Origin: Rhodoglobus sp.
GTDB lineage: Bacteria; Actinomycetota; Actinomycetes; Actinomycetales; Microbacteriaceae
Reading direction: 5' to 3'
DNA length: 64,000 nt
NCBI GenBank assembly: GCA_025463605.1
Contig: JAODAV010000006.1
Location: forward strand, 62,001-126,000
Shown: positions 32,796-41,357 of the stretch, piece after piece
Layout: each line of letters opens with the position of its first letter
Position numbering within the stretch: the stretch's first letter is position 1
Notes under the pieces: model-generated
Seen by the model: the letters and a program-made list of their open reading frames with translations, nothing else
Databases searched by the model: none
What the model was told of the DNA's origin: nothing
Made by a program: the position numbers and the translations under genes

Positions 32796-33668
32796 TCAGT
32801 TCGCTCGCTGGTCGCTCGTGCGCTGCGAGGCACTGCGCGACGGATGTTCCCGGGGTACCAACTCGAGATGCCCGGCGAGTGTGGTGAGATCGTCGCACCT
32901 GCCCGCGCCCGCCTCCAGGTGCCGCGACAGCCTCGCGAGCGTCGCCCGATGCGCGTTCTCGTAGATGGTGGGAGCGAGTTGCTCGCCTTCGGTGGTCACA
33001 TGGCGCGAGTAACCCGGCCCGGCCGTGCCGGCATGCGGAACCTCGAGTTCGAGCGCTTCGGTCGGGCCGAGCCACCGCACTCGCGAGCCCCGTGAGCCCA
33101 GCTCCGTTCGAGCACCGAGGAGCGTTGCGGTAATGACTCCCCCGCCGACAGGAATTGCGACGACTGCCGAATGCGCATCCCCGTCGATGTGAAGCTGTCG
33201 AATCGTGCGCACCGGACCCACGAGACTGTGAAGCGCCGCGAGCTGGTCGAGCAGCACCGCCATGGGACCGGTGCCGTCGCCTGCGTGGCGCGACGTCACG
33301 TCGAGAATTCCCGTGGGCTCCACGGCGGCGCTCCAGGCAGCGGCCGCGAGGACGACCGCCGGATTCGACGCGAAGGCGTAGTCGATCATCACCGGAACGG
33401 AGTCGGTGGCGGCCCGCTCGGCGAGCCTCAGCACCGTCGAAGGTTGCGCATACCCCGGCTGGATGACCACGATCGCTCGCCGCGCCACCGACAGGGCGTG
33501 CTCGACCGAGGCCGGCCAGTCGTCGTCGCCAGTGACGTACACGATCGCGTCCTCCCCGGCGCCGGGCCGGAAGGATCGGGGAAGGCTGGCCAGGGCGGCG
33601 GCGATATCCCTGTGCGCAGGTCCGCTCGGGAGCGTCACGAGGTGCGGCCGATCAGCGAACTCGGTCAC
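32796..33668 (-). CDS. Gfo/Idh-like protein lacking catalytic motifs (degenerate partner)
   Basis: A 290-residue protein that I do not recognise by a standard motif. It aligns in layout with the Gfo/Idh/MocA dehydrogenase encoded just upstream. Residues about 81-116 (ARRAIVVIQPGYAQP...AATDSVPVMIDYAF) match GKAAVLCEKPLAL...RETGVPVIVGAMHTF of its neighbour, but the EKP catalytic motif is replaced by QPG and no GxGxxG is seen. It may be an inactive subunit or an enzyme with changed chemistry. Start GTG overlaps the dehydrogenase stop by 17 bp. It is the last gene of the sugar operon. Confidence 0.6.
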   Translation of the reverse strand: MTEFADRPHLVTLPSGPAHRDIAAALASLPRSFRPGAGEDAIVYVTGDDDWPASVEHALSVARRAIVVIQPGYAQPSTVLRLAERAATDSVPVMIDYAFASNPAVVLAAAAWSAAVEPTGILDVTSRHAGDGTGPMAVLLDQLAALHSLVGPVRTIRQLHIDGDAHSAVVAIPVGGGVITATLLGARTELGSRGSRVRWLGPTEALELEVPHAGTAGPGYSRHVTTEGEQLAPTIYENAHRATLARLSRHLEAGAGRCDDLTTLAGHLELVPREHPSRSASQRTSDQRAN

Positions 33669-34704
33669 GTGCGTGCTCCCCTCGCACTAAATCGGCGGCG
33701 GCATCGGCGATCCGCACCGCGTAGATGAGGTCATCCACGGTCGCTTGCAGGTCCTCACCCTGGGGGACGATGCCAGCCGCCAGTTCCCAAACCCGTAACC
33801 ACTCGGCCTCGTAGCCGTTTGCCTCGACGCCACCGAACCGTCGGGTCTGCGTGTCGCTCGTCAACGTCGCGACCGACGAGCCCGCCTGTACATACGAAGG
33901 CGGAAACTCGACGTGGAGGCTCTGATCGGCAGCCCAGGCGTCGAGCGTCCAGCTCGGCTTCCAATAGCCGTGCATATTCCCGAGCAGGCGAGCGATTATC
34001 CCCCCTCCCCGAATCGTCACCAGGTAGCCATACGGATCGACCGACTCGGCCCAGTCCACCGACTCCACGTCGGGAAGGAAGTGCCGCACGTGAGGAAGGT
34101 TGTGCACGGCGAGGCCGAGCACGGCGTCTCGCACCGCCACCGACCGGCTCAGCGCGTCGTCGGCCACCGGCTCGCCCGGCGGGGGTCTCCGGAGGATTTG
34201 CGTCGCCCAGTCCTCATACCTCGCGTTCCATGGCAGCACGATCGAGGAATTCACCACGCGCACCGTCTCCTGGAGATCGCCCCAATTGGCCTTGGCGCCC
34301 AGCCAACCCGGGTCGAATGTGTGCATCGCTCCGACGATGACCGGCACGCCCGTTTCTCGCGAGACCTGGGCGACTCGCTCCGCATCCGCCACCGTCAGCG
34401 CGAGTGGCTTCTCGCAGAGTACGGCGGCTTTGCCCGCGTAACAGGCGGCCTCGACCTGCTCGGCGTGAAACCGGTGGGGGCTGCAGACCGCCACGACGTC
34501 GACTCCGGGGTCGCCTATCAGGTCGTCTGCGGAGGTCGAATGCCGGGCACCGACTCGACCTGCAACTGATTCCGCGACCGGTTCGTCGACATCCATGATC
34601 GCTGTCACGCGAAACCGGTCCGGCATCCGGGCGAGAGTCGGCAGGTGAATGGCCTGAGTAACCGGTCCTGCCCCGATCACTCCAACGCCGAAGACATCGC
34701 TCAT
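33652..34704 (-). CDS. Gfo/Idh/MocA-family oxidoreductase
   Basis: A 350-residue NAD(P)-dependent sugar/polyol dehydrogenase. It has the Rossmann GVIGAGPVTQAIHLP at its start, VDVVAVCSPHRFHAEQVEAAC, and the EKP motif in AVLCEKPLALT. A C-terminal half carries catalytic-type His/Asp residues (LAVHNLPHVRHFLPDV). Members oxidise or reduce sugars, inositols or sugar acids. It is in an operon after the ABC importer (about 55 bp gap containing a hexanucleotide repeat) and overlaps the degenerate partner. The sugar is unknown. Confidence 0.88.
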   Translation of the reverse strand: MSDVFGVGVIGAGPVTQAIHLPTLARMPDRFRVTAIMDVDEPVAESVAGRVGARHSTSADDLIGDPGVDVVAVCSPHRFHAEQVEAACYAGKAAVLCEKPLALTVADAERVAQVSRETGVPVIVGAMHTFDPGWLGAKANWGDLQETVRVVNSSIVLPWNARYEDWATQILRRPPPGEPVADDALSRSVAVRDAVLGLAVHNLPHVRHFLPDVESVDWAESVDPYGYLVTIRGGGIIARLLGNMHGYWKPSWTLDAWAADQSLHVEFPPSYVQAGSSVATLTSDTQTRRFGGVEANGYEAEWLRVWELAAGIVPQGEDLQATVDDLIYAVRIADAAADLVRGEHARDRVR

Positions 34705-34723
34705 CTGTTGACCCGCACCTGCG

Positions 34724-34751
34724 CCTGGACCTGGACCTGGACCTGGACCTG
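34724..34751. repeat. hexanucleotide microsatellite (CCTGGA)n upstream of the dehydrogenase gene
   Basis: About 4.7 tandem copies of CCTGGA (minus strand: TCCAGG) lie between the permease stop and the dehydrogenase start. The repeat lies 20-47 bp upstream of the start codon at 34704. Flanking CCTGCG/CCTGCA units look like decayed copies. Slip-strand changes would alter the 5' leader length or spacing. Confidence 0.85.
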
Positions 34752-34758
34752 CATCACT

Positions 34759-35577
34759 TCAGCCTTTCAGCGCGCCGCCCGTTATCGCAGAACCGGCGCG
34801 GCGCGCGAGTTCCCGATAGAGCAGGATCATGGGCACCGTCGAAATCATGGCTGCCGCGAACGTTCGCACGTAGTCGGCCGTGTACGCATTGGCCCTCAAG
34901 GAGATGATCCCCTGCGGGATCGTGTACAGCGTGGGGTTCTGCAGGAACACCGCGGGCAGGAACAGGTCGTTCCAGGTCCACACGAATCCGAAGATGAGCG
35001 ACGTCACGATCGCGGGGCGCGCCAACGGCACGGCGATGCGCCAGAACACGCCCCACTCCGACGCACCGTCGACTCGCGCGGCATCCAGCAGCTCCCCCGG
35101 AACGTCACGGAAGAAGGCCATGAGCAGGAGAAGCGGAACGGCGATGAACACGATCGAGCTCACCAGGATGAGAGCGAGCCGGTTGTTGAGCAGGCCCTGG
35201 GTGGCGATGGCGTTCAGTAGCCAGACGATGTACGTGAAGATCGGCGCGACGAGGCCGATGCTGAGGATGCCCAGGAAGATCCGGCGAAACCTCAGGCGGG
35301 TCTTTGCTACGGCATAGGCGGCCATCGTCGCGAGAACCGTCATGATCACCGCGGTCGAGATGCTGACGAGGAGACTGTTGAAGACGAAGACGCCGATCTG
35401 GGCGTCGATCCAGGCGGAAACGTAATTGACGAAGTTCAGCCCGATCGGGATCGGAGTGCGCGCGAGGAGGCTGTTCGTCGACAGGCTCGCGATCGCGACC
35501 CACAGCACGGGCGCGGCGAACACCGCAGCGAGAACGTAGGTACCGACGGAGATCAGGACCGACTTGGCGCTACGCAC
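34759..35577 (-). CDS. carbohydrate ABC transporter permease (MalG-like)
   Basis: A 272-residue CUT1-type permease. The EAA loop GELLDAARVDGASEWGVFWRIAVPLARPAIV and six predicted transmembrane segments are clear. I set the start at GTG 35577 because AGGAGG (35590-35585) sits 7 bases upstream, although the frame stays open to GTG 35607. The start overlaps the other permease's stop by 8 bp. Partner of the binding protein and permease upstream in importing an oligosaccharide or sugar derivative. Confidence 0.9.
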   Translation of the reverse strand: MRSAKSVLISVGTYVLAAVFAAPVLWVAIASLSTNSLLARTPIPIGLNFVNYVSAWIDAQIGVFVFNSLLVSISTAVIMTVLATMAAYAVAKTRLRFRRIFLGILSIGLVAPIFTYIVWLLNAIATQGLLNNRLALILVSSIVFIAVPLLLLMAFFRDVPGELLDAARVDGASEWGVFWRIAVPLARPAIVTSLIFGFVWTWNDLFLPAVFLQNPTLYTIPQGIISLRANAYTADYVRTFAAAMISTVPMILLYRELARRAGSAITGGALKG

Positions 35578-36529
35578 GAGTGAACCTCCTGCGAACGAGA
35601 GCGACACCGCCGAGCAGCACGCCGAACAGCGCGAGAAGGATGACGCTCAGCGCCGCCGCGGTCGGGGTGTTGCCGCCCTGAATGCCCTGGGAGAAGATCA
35701 GGGTCGGGAGGATCTCCGTCGCGTGCGAGGGGGCGCCCACGGCCGGCGCGGTGAGCGCGAAAATGACGGGGAACGCGATCATCCCGGTGATGAACATCAC
35801 GCCCGCGAGCACACCCAGGATGCCCCGCACCACGGGAATCGTGACGCTGAAGAATATGCGCACACCGCCCGCACCGTCGAGCCGGGCGGCCTCGTACAGC
35901 TCACGATCGACCTGTCTGATCGCGGCGCTCAGAACGAGGAAGCAGAACGGGGTCTCGTGCCAGAGGAACACCACGATGGCGGCGCCGAGTGCGAGACTCG
36001 GGTCACCGAGCCATTGAGTGTTGGATGGCAGGCCCACAGCACCCAGAAGCTGATTGACCAATCCGTACGACGGATCGTAGAACTTGCTGAAGATGACGCC
36101 GGCCACGGCAAGCGACAGCAGATACGGACAGAAGAACAGGAACCGTAGGAGCGCCTTTCCGGGAACCGGACCGTCTTCGACGAGGGCGGCCGAGACGAGG
36201 GCGACGGTCGGCGCGACGGCTACGGCGATGACGGCCCAGACGAGGCCATTCGCGACAGCCTGCCACAGGCCGGGGGTCTGGAATGCGAAGACAAATGCTC
36301 CGAGGTCGGGAAACGTGATCTGGTCGCCGCGTGGTCCGCTGAAGCTCACGAACACTGTGCTCAGCAACGGGACGACGATGACGATGATCGTGAGCACGGT
36401 CGCCGGGAGTACAAGCAGCAGCCCGAAGACACTGGAGGGAATCGAGAGTCGCCGTCGGCGACCCTCGTGAGAAGAGTCCGCCCGCCAGTGCAGGCGAGCG
36501 GACCCTTCCATCAGGCTTGAACCACTCAC
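35570..36529 (-). CDS. carbohydrate ABC transporter permease (MalF-like)
   Basis: A 319-residue CUT1 permease: LLLVLPATVLTIIVIVVPLLSTVFVSFSG, RFLFFCPYLLSLAVAGVIFSKFYDPSYGLVN, and the EAA loop DRELYEAARLDGAGGVRIFFSVTIPVVRGI. It starts with GTG 36529 overlapping the binding-protein stop (GTGA). No dedicated ATPase is present in this block, as is common for actinobacterial sugar systems that share an MsiK-type ATPase; that is an inference. Confidence 0.9.
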   Translation of the reverse strand: MSGSSLMEGSARLHWRADSSHEGRRRRLSIPSSVFGLLLVLPATVLTIIVIVVPLLSTVFVSFSGPRGDQITFPDLGAFVFAFQTPGLWQAVANGLVWAVIAVAVAPTVALVSAALVEDGPVPGKALLRFLFFCPYLLSLAVAGVIFSKFYDPSYGLVNQLLGAVGLPSNTQWLGDPSLALGAAIVVFLWHETPFCFLVLSAAIRQVDRELYEAARLDGAGGVRIFFSVTIPVVRGILGVLAGVMFITGMIAFPVIFALTAPAVGAPSHATEILPTLIFSQGIQGGNTPTAAALSVILLALFGVLLGGVALVRRRFTRA

Positions 36530-37854
36530 AACAGCTGGGCTCGGTCCTCAGGGAGGTTGCCCTGCGCGATGTCCTGCTCCCAGGCGGTCTGCACGGATTC
36601 AGCGTACTGCGCGGGCGTTTGGGCCCCCGTGAGCAGGTCCGTGCTTCCGTTCTGCCACGCCGGAGACGCGTTCGCGGCGAGCCAGCCGTACAGGTAGACC
36701 GCCGTGTCGTCGTCTGGACCGGTGGGCAGGGCCTGCACCTGCGGGATGGCGGCGCTGGCGGCGGCATTGGTCGCCATGAGGTTGCCCTGCTCGGTGTAGA
36801 CCTTCGCCCCCTCGCCAGCCACGAGATAGTTCAGGAGCGCGGCAGCCGCATCGGGATCCTTCGAGTTCTTCGGCAGCACCATGGACTGGTCCTCGCCGAG
36901 CGACCACTTGGGAGCGCCCTGCCTCGACGGCGGCGTGAACAGGTCCCAGTCGGTACCACCGAAGGTGGACTGCATCGTCGCGAAGAACCAGGTTCCTGTC
37001 ACGTTCATCACCGCATCCCCGGCCAGGAAGCGCTCGCCCGCGGCATTGAGATCGATGGAGGTCGCGTCGGGGTCGATGAGACCCTCATCCCAGAGTTCGA
37101 CGATGGCGGCCGCCGACTCTTCGAACGGGCCGTCGGTCCACTTGCCGTCTCCGAAGATGACGTTCTCGATGGACTTCGAGTCGCCCGCCGCCCAGAACAT
37201 GTTCTGCAGGAGCATCACGAACGAGAATCCGCGGCTGCCCACCGTGAGCGGGATCTTGCCATCATCCTTGGCGGCGCGCAGCACCCCCACGAACTCGTCC
37301 CAATCCTTGGGTGGCGCATCGAGGCCGTAGTTCTTGAACACCGACGGGCGATACGCGAGCCCGGGCAGCTCGAGGTAGAGGGGCACCATCCATTTCTTGC
37401 CGTCACGGATCGTGTGCTTGACGGCGGCGCCCGCGAGGTACTTGTCCCACCCGTAGAGCTCGTAGTAGTCATCGAGCGGGGCGAGAACCTTGGCCTTCAA
37501 CATCGGATCCAGGAACTGGAACTTCGGACTCTTGCCATCGAGGAGGTCGACCTCGCCGCCATTTATCGAGCTGTTGCGCCACGTCGCCGGCAACTCACTC
37601 GTGACGACCGACGACAACTCGACCTTGAGCTTGAGGGTGTCGTCCTTCGCGAGAGCGGCGAGCACCGCATCGATCGACGGCTTGTAGGGCGCGTCCGTCA
37701 ACCACCGCACCGTGCCGGTGGTCACCTTCTTCACGCCGAGAGGAGTCGTGGTGCCCGAGGGGGCGGCGCACGCCGCCAGAATCGGCGCCATGACGAGGAG
37801 GGATCCGCCGAACACCAAGAGGCTCCGACGTGAGATTTGCTGTGGTTGGGTCAC
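36526..37854 (-). CDS. carbohydrate ABC transporter substrate-binding lipoprotein
   Basis: A 442-residue SBP family 1 protein. The Tat-like N-terminus SRRSLLVFGG is followed by a lipobox region ILAACAAP (Cys about 29). The mature fold has the usual extracellular solute-binding pattern (VRWLTDAPYKP, WKVCSTP-type blocks absent; GDAVMNVTGTWFFATMQ, SKDPDAAAALLNYLVAG). The start is GTG 37854 with AAAGGGA upstream. The palindromic operator at 37869-37882 lies between the start and the upstream promoter region. First gene of the sugar operon, divergent from the aldo-keto reductase gene. Confidence 0.9.
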   Translation of the reverse strand: MTQPQQISRRSLLVFGGSLLVMAPILAACAAPSGTTTPLGVKKVTTGTVRWLTDAPYKPSIDAVLAALAKDDTLKLKVELSSVVTSELPATWRNSSINGGEVDLLDGKSPKFQFLDPMLKAKVLAPLDDYYELYGWDKYLAGAAVKHTIRDGKKWMVPLYLELPGLAYRPSVFKNYGLDAPPKDWDEFVGVLRAAKDDGKIPLTVGSRGFSFVMLLQNMFWAAGDSKSIENVIFGDGKWTDGPFEESAAAIVELWDEGLIDPDATSIDLNAAGERFLAGDAVMNVTGTWFFATMQSTFGGTDWDLFTPPSRQGAPKWSLGEDQSMVLPKNSKDPDAAAALLNYLVAGEGAKVYTEQGNLMATNAAASAAIPQVQALPTGPDDDTAVYLYGWLAANASPAWQNGSTDLLTGAQTPAQYAESVQTAWEQDIAQGNLPEDRAQLL

Positions 37855-37868
37855 CGTTGTCCCTTTCT

Positions 37869-37882
37869 ATGATACGTTTCAT
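37869..37882. promoter_or_regulatory. LacI-type operator box 1
   Basis: ATGATACGTTTCAT, a near-perfect palindrome 14 bp upstream of the binding-protein start. Identical to box 2 and closely related to the boxes at 38961 and 41344. Probable site of the LacI-type regulator encoded at 41.5 kb. Confidence 0.75.
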
Positions 37883-37945
37883 CACCTTGCTTCTTCGGAC
37901 AATAACCCTGTCCCTTGCCAATGTCAACGGACACTCCGACCGCTC

Positions 37946-37971
37946 ATGATACGTTTCATGAAACGTTCGTT
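37946..37971. promoter_or_regulatory. LacI-type operator box 2 with overlapping half-site
   Basis: ATGATACGTTTCAT (37946-37959) is followed by a partly overlapping second half ATGAAACGTTCGTT (37958-37971). It lies 24 bp upstream of the aldo-keto reductase start, in the divergent intergenic region shared with the importer operon. Together with box 1 it could form a repression loop across the 77 bp between them. Confidence 0.75.
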
Positions 37972-37994
37972 CGCAGCCGCCCCAGGAGTACGTC

Positions 37995-38924
37995 GTGATC
38001 ACTCCCACACTCCGCCCCGACCGCTCCGGTCCCCGCGTAGCTCTCGGCTGCGGGTCGATGTCCGACGTGGAATCGGACGCCGCCTTCGCCGTACTCGACG
38101 CGTTTCGGGAGGTCGGCGGGCGCATCCTCGACACGGCGCGCATTTATGGCACGAGCGAGACCGTCGTCGGTGCCTGGCTCGACTCCCGCGATGCGCGGCA
38201 GCACATGGTCGTGGTCACCAAGGGAGGGCATCCGGCGCCGGATTGGACCTCGCGCCTGTCTCGTGACGCCGTCGTTGCGGACGCGCTCGCGAGCCTCGAT
38301 GCCCTTCGCATACCGGCGGTGGACTGCTACTTGCTCCATCGGGACGACGTGGCCCATCCGATCGATGACATCGCAAGCACCCTTGCCGAGATCGTGGCTC
38401 TCGGTTACGCGAAACGGATCGGCGTCTCGAACTGGGACGAGGCTCGCGTGCGCGAGCTGGGTCAAGCGCTGCGGTCGCTCGGTGGCCCCGCGCTTGCCGT
38501 CGTCAGCAATTACGGCGGGGTAGCGGTGCCGACGGCCCCGGCCGAATGGCCCGGTGTGCGCAGCACCACACCCGAACTGCTGCGACTTGCCCACGACGAG
38601 GGATTCGAGGTGCTCGGCTGGAGTTCGCTGTCCTCGGGATTCTTCACCAAGAGCGGCGGACTGCCGGAGTTCGCGGGCCCCGAGAACCAGCGCCGTCGCG
38701 CCCTGCTCCACTCGATCGCTGCGGACGCCGACGTCATGCCCGCGGCGGTGCTCGTGCGTGCGCTGGCCACGCTCGACCCGGCGTTCATTCCCGTATTCGC
38801 AACCCGATCGCCCGACCGGGCGCGCCAATTGTGCATCGACGCCCAGGAGGAGCGACTCGACGAATCGGTCGAGCGCTTCACGATCGCGGTACGCGCGGTC
38901 GACCAGATCATCCCGAAGTGGTGA
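37995..38924 (+). CDS. aldo/keto reductase
   Basis: A 309-residue NADPH-dependent aldo-keto reductase. The tetrad is visible: D46 and Y51 in LDTARIYGTSE, K76 in VVTKGGH, H115 in CYLLHRDD. The IGVSNWDEARVREL segment is typical. It starts with GTG 37995 after CCAGGAG. It is divergent from the sugar importer and shares its operator region, so it probably reduces or oxidises an imported sugar derivative. 67 bp separates it from the isomerase gene, which has its own operator. Confidence 0.9.
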   Translation: MITPTLRPDRSGPRVALGCGSMSDVESDAAFAVLDAFREVGGRILDTARIYGTSETVVGAWLDSRDARQHMVVVTKGGHPAPDWTSRLSRDAVVADALASLDALRIPAVDCYLLHRDDVAHPIDDIASTLAEIVALGYAKRIGVSNWDEARVRELGQALRSLGGPALAVVSNYGGVAVPTAPAEWPGVRSTTPELLRLAHDEGFEVLGWSSLSSGFFTKSGGLPEFAGPENQRRRALLHSIAADADVMPAAVLVRALATLDPAFIPVFATRSPDRARQLCIDAQEERLDESVERFTIAVRAVDQIIPKW

Positions 38925-38960
38925 TCGTTGACACGGATGCACCGGCTGGCTAGGTTTCCC

Positions 38961-38974
38961 ATGAAACGTATCAC
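38961..38974. promoter_or_regulatory. LacI-type operator box 3
   Basis: ATGAAACGTATCAC matches the reverse complement of boxes 1/2 at 13 of 14 positions. It lies 17 bp upstream of the isomerase start, so the isomerase can also be expressed from its own regulated promoter. Confidence 0.75.
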
Positions 38975-38991
38975 CACCTCGATAGGACCCC

Positions 38992-39780
38992 ATGCACGAG
39001 TCACCACAGCCCGCGACCGCCAGGGTTGCCCTGCAGCTCTACACCGTTCGAGAGGCGCTGGCCCAGGATCGCGAAGGCACGTTCCGCCGCATTCGCGAGC
39101 TGGGGTTCAGCGGCATCGAGACCGCGGGATTCAGCGGAGAACTGCCGAGCGCTGCATCCGCCGACGAACTCTCGAGCTACGGATTCGAGGTGGTATCGAA
39201 CTACTTCGTGGGTGAGAGCACACGGTTTCCCGAGCATCTCGACGAGCAGCAGGCCTTCGGCAACGACACCGTGGTTCTGGGCCTGGACGCGAGCTACTTC
39301 TCCGACCGCTCCGGGGTGCAGCGCGCCATCGAACTCGCGAACGACCTCGCTGATCAATGCTCAGCGAGGTCGATGCGGCTCGGCTACCACAATCATCCGT
39401 GGGAAGTGAATCGGCTCGAGGACGGCCGCATCGCACTCGACCTGTTCCTCGCCGGACTTCGAGCAGATGTCTTCCTGCAGTTCGACTACTACTGGGCGCA
39501 AGTGGGCGGGCTCTCCATCGATGCGGCACGAAAGCTCGCCGAGCCGCGAATCGAGAGACTGCACCTGAAGGATGGACCTCTCACTGAATCTCAAGTGGCC
39601 ACGGTGTTCGGTGAGGGCGCATTCGATCTTCCCGCCGCCGTCCGCGCCGCTCCGGGCGCGCAGTGGCACATCATCGCCTTCGACGAGTTCGACGGCGACT
39701 TCGTCGAGGCATCCGGAGCCGACCTGCGCTACCTCGTGGACAACGGACTGTCAATCGGAGCCGTCTCCTCCACCGCGTGA
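38992..39780 (+). CDS. sugar phosphate isomerase/epimerase-like TIM-barrel protein
   Basis: A 262-residue xylose-isomerase-like TIM-barrel (AP endonuclease 2 superfamily). Segments: LQLYTVREALAQDREGTFRRIRELGFSGIETAGFSGE, LGYHNHPWE carrying metal-binding His/Glu, FLQFDYYWAQVGG, IERLHLKDG. Such enzymes isomerise or epimerise ketoses or inosose derivatives using a divalent metal. Own operator upstream (box 3). The exact substrate is not determined; the operon's dehydrogenases suggest an oxidised sugar. Confidence 0.85.
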   Translation: MHESPQPATARVALQLYTVREALAQDREGTFRRIRELGFSGIETAGFSGELPSAASADELSSYGFEVVSNYFVGESTRFPEHLDEQQAFGNDTVVLGLDASYFSDRSGVQRAIELANDLADQCSARSMRLGYHNHPWEVNRLEDGRIALDLFLAGLRADVFLQFDYYWAQVGGLSIDAARKLAEPRIERLHLKDGPLTESQVATVFGEGAFDLPAAVRAAPGAQWHIIAFDEFDGDFVEASGADLRYLVDNGLSIGAVSSTA

Positions 39781-39796
39781 CGGGCTGAAGCGCGGC

Positions 39797-41320
39797 TCAG
39801 ACCCGTGCCTGCCCCACGGCTCCGTTCAGCCACATCCCGGACTTCTGATCGCCGACGCCGAGCACCCACTCGGCGTCGCGACCCATAACCGGTCGGCGCA
39901 CGAGAGCGGTGAGCGTGTGGTGGCCGGCCGACAGCTCGCGATCGACGTACTGATTGAGCGGTGGGGCGTGAAGCGCCGGGAACATCGAGGCGGGCTCACC
40001 GAGCGCACCCGTCTCCCGACCGAACACGAATGCGCCATCGAGGGCGACCCAGCACTGCTCGGGCGTATTGAACATGACCCGCACGAACTGATCGCGTTCG
40101 AGCACGAGGTCGTAGCGGAGCACGACGACGTCGTCGAGAAAGTCGGCATGGCGCATGCGGTGCCACGTGCCATCCAGAACCACCACTTGCTCGGTGCCGT
40201 CCAGGGGTGGCTCCGAGTCACGGGGGCCGAGCATGAACCGATTGTCGATTCGGTGCCGGTCAAGGAAGTTGGTGAAGCCCACTCGAGCACTGACTACTGG
40301 CGGCGCGTTCGTCCCCACGGCCTCTCCGGGACGGGCGGGGCTGCCCGCGAGGCGCTCGCGCACGCTCAGCACCAGCTCAGTGAAGTCGTCGAGTGTCGCG
40401 GGCGGGGTTATCCCCGTGATCTCGGGACTGAGCACGAGGGTGCGGCCGATCGGAGCCAGCCATTCCTCGCCGATCGAGTCCGGATCCAGAATGCCCAGGA
40501 TGCTCCCGAGCGACGCCGTCGAGCTGTCGGTGTCTTTGCCGCAGTTGTTGCAGATGAGGATCCGTTCCGCGAAGTCGTTGCCCGCGAGCCAGCCGAGCAC
40601 GAGGAACGCCGTGTTCTGCCGAACATCGGTGAAGTCGACGGATCCATGAGACTCGAGGATGCGCGAGCGCACGTCCTGCCAGTGCAACCCCTCGGCGACC
40701 CAGGCGCGCGTGTCGCTCACCGCCCTGGCGAGTCGGCTCTCGGCCGGAATCGCGGCGAGCCCGATCTCGAGGAGTGTGTCGGGGTTTGACTCGACGAACG
40801 CGGCTGCCTGCACCGACGCCAGGAAGAGCGCCGCGTTCAGGCCGTCGCCCGCGTGATCGACGCTCGCGTCTTCGTACGCGTACTCGGCCGCCAGCTGGGG
40901 ATCGCCCGCGGCCAGACAAGCCCAGATCTCGGTGCGGATCGCCGCCCCCTCGCCGCAGGTGTACCAGTTGTCGTGAGAACCGGAGAGCGGGGCGACGACA
41001 CCGTCACGAAGGTTGCGGATGCCCACGCCGTACTCGTTCCAGGGGAACTCGACGTGGTTCAACCATCCGTATTCCATGACCCGGCGATCGACTCGCACGT
41101 CGTCGAGCTGATCCATGAGCACGGCCCAGAGCACCTGCAGGTCGAGGTCGTCGTTCGGCTCCATCTCGGTCGGCACGGGCGTGTAGAACGTCGCGCCGAG
41201 GGGTCCCTCCTGGCCCTCGAAGGTCTGGCCGAGCGTGCCGCCGACGGCCTTGCCCATCCAGCATCCGGTCATCCGCCGGCGAAGCTCGTCGGTGGGACTG
41301 TAGTCGGTCGTGGATGTCAT
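39797..41320 (-). CDS. ADP-ribosylglycohydrolase-family protein with C-terminal beta-rich extension
   Basis: A 507-residue protein. The N-terminal 350 residues match the ADP-ribosylglycohydrolase (DraG-type) fold: GCWMGKAVGGTLGQTFEGQ, the acidic MEPNDDLDLQVLW near 53-65, and GKDTDSSTASLGSILG. The remaining part is a beta-rich region (VVVLDGTWHRMRHADFLDDVVVLRYDLVLERD) of unknown role. Start ATG 41320 was preferred to TTG 41335 because GGAG sits 10 bases upstream. Members in sugar operons may cleave N- or O-ribosides. It converges on the isomerase gene. Confidence 0.82.
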   Translation of the reverse strand: MTSTTDYSPTDELRRRMTGCWMGKAVGGTLGQTFEGQEGPLGATFYTPVPTEMEPNDDLDLQVLWAVLMDQLDDVRVDRRVMEYGWLNHVEFPWNEYGVGIRNLRDGVVAPLSGSHDNWYTCGEGAAIRTEIWACLAAGDPQLAAEYAYEDASVDHAGDGLNAALFLASVQAAAFVESNPDTLLEIGLAAIPAESRLARAVSDTRAWVAEGLHWQDVRSRILESHGSVDFTDVRQNTAFLVLGWLAGNDFAERILICNNCGKDTDSSTASLGSILGILDPDSIGEEWLAPIGRTLVLSPEITGITPPATLDDFTELVLSVRERLAGSPARPGEAVGTNAPPVVSARVGFTNFLDRHRIDNRFMLGPRDSEPPLDGTEQVVVLDGTWHRMRHADFLDDVVVLRYDLVLERDQFVRVMFNTPEQCWVALDGAFVFGRETGALGEPASMFPALHAPPLNQYVDRELSAGHHTLTALVRRPVMGRDAEWVLGVGDQKSGMWLNGAVGQARV

Positions 41321-41343
41321 TCTGGGCTGCTCCAATCGATCCC

Positions 41344-41357
41344 GTGAAACGATTCAT
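41344..41357. promoter_or_regulatory. LacI-type operator box 4
   Basis: GTGAAACGATTCAT resembles boxes 1-3 (shared GAAACG/TTCAT halves). It lies 24 bp upstream of the ADP-ribosylglycohydrolase-family start and in the 147-bp divergent region shared with the lacI-type gene, allowing control of that gene and perhaps autoregulation. Confidence 0.65.

Noticed and set aside
34724..34751. Coding use of the hexanucleotide repeat
   Set aside because: The repeat is between the permease stop (34759) and the dehydrogenase start (34704); no frame through it continues a domain.
36517..37833. 438-codon plus-strand open frame
   Set aside because: Antisense shadow of the carbohydrate binding protein, which has a lipobox and SBP motifs on the minus strand.
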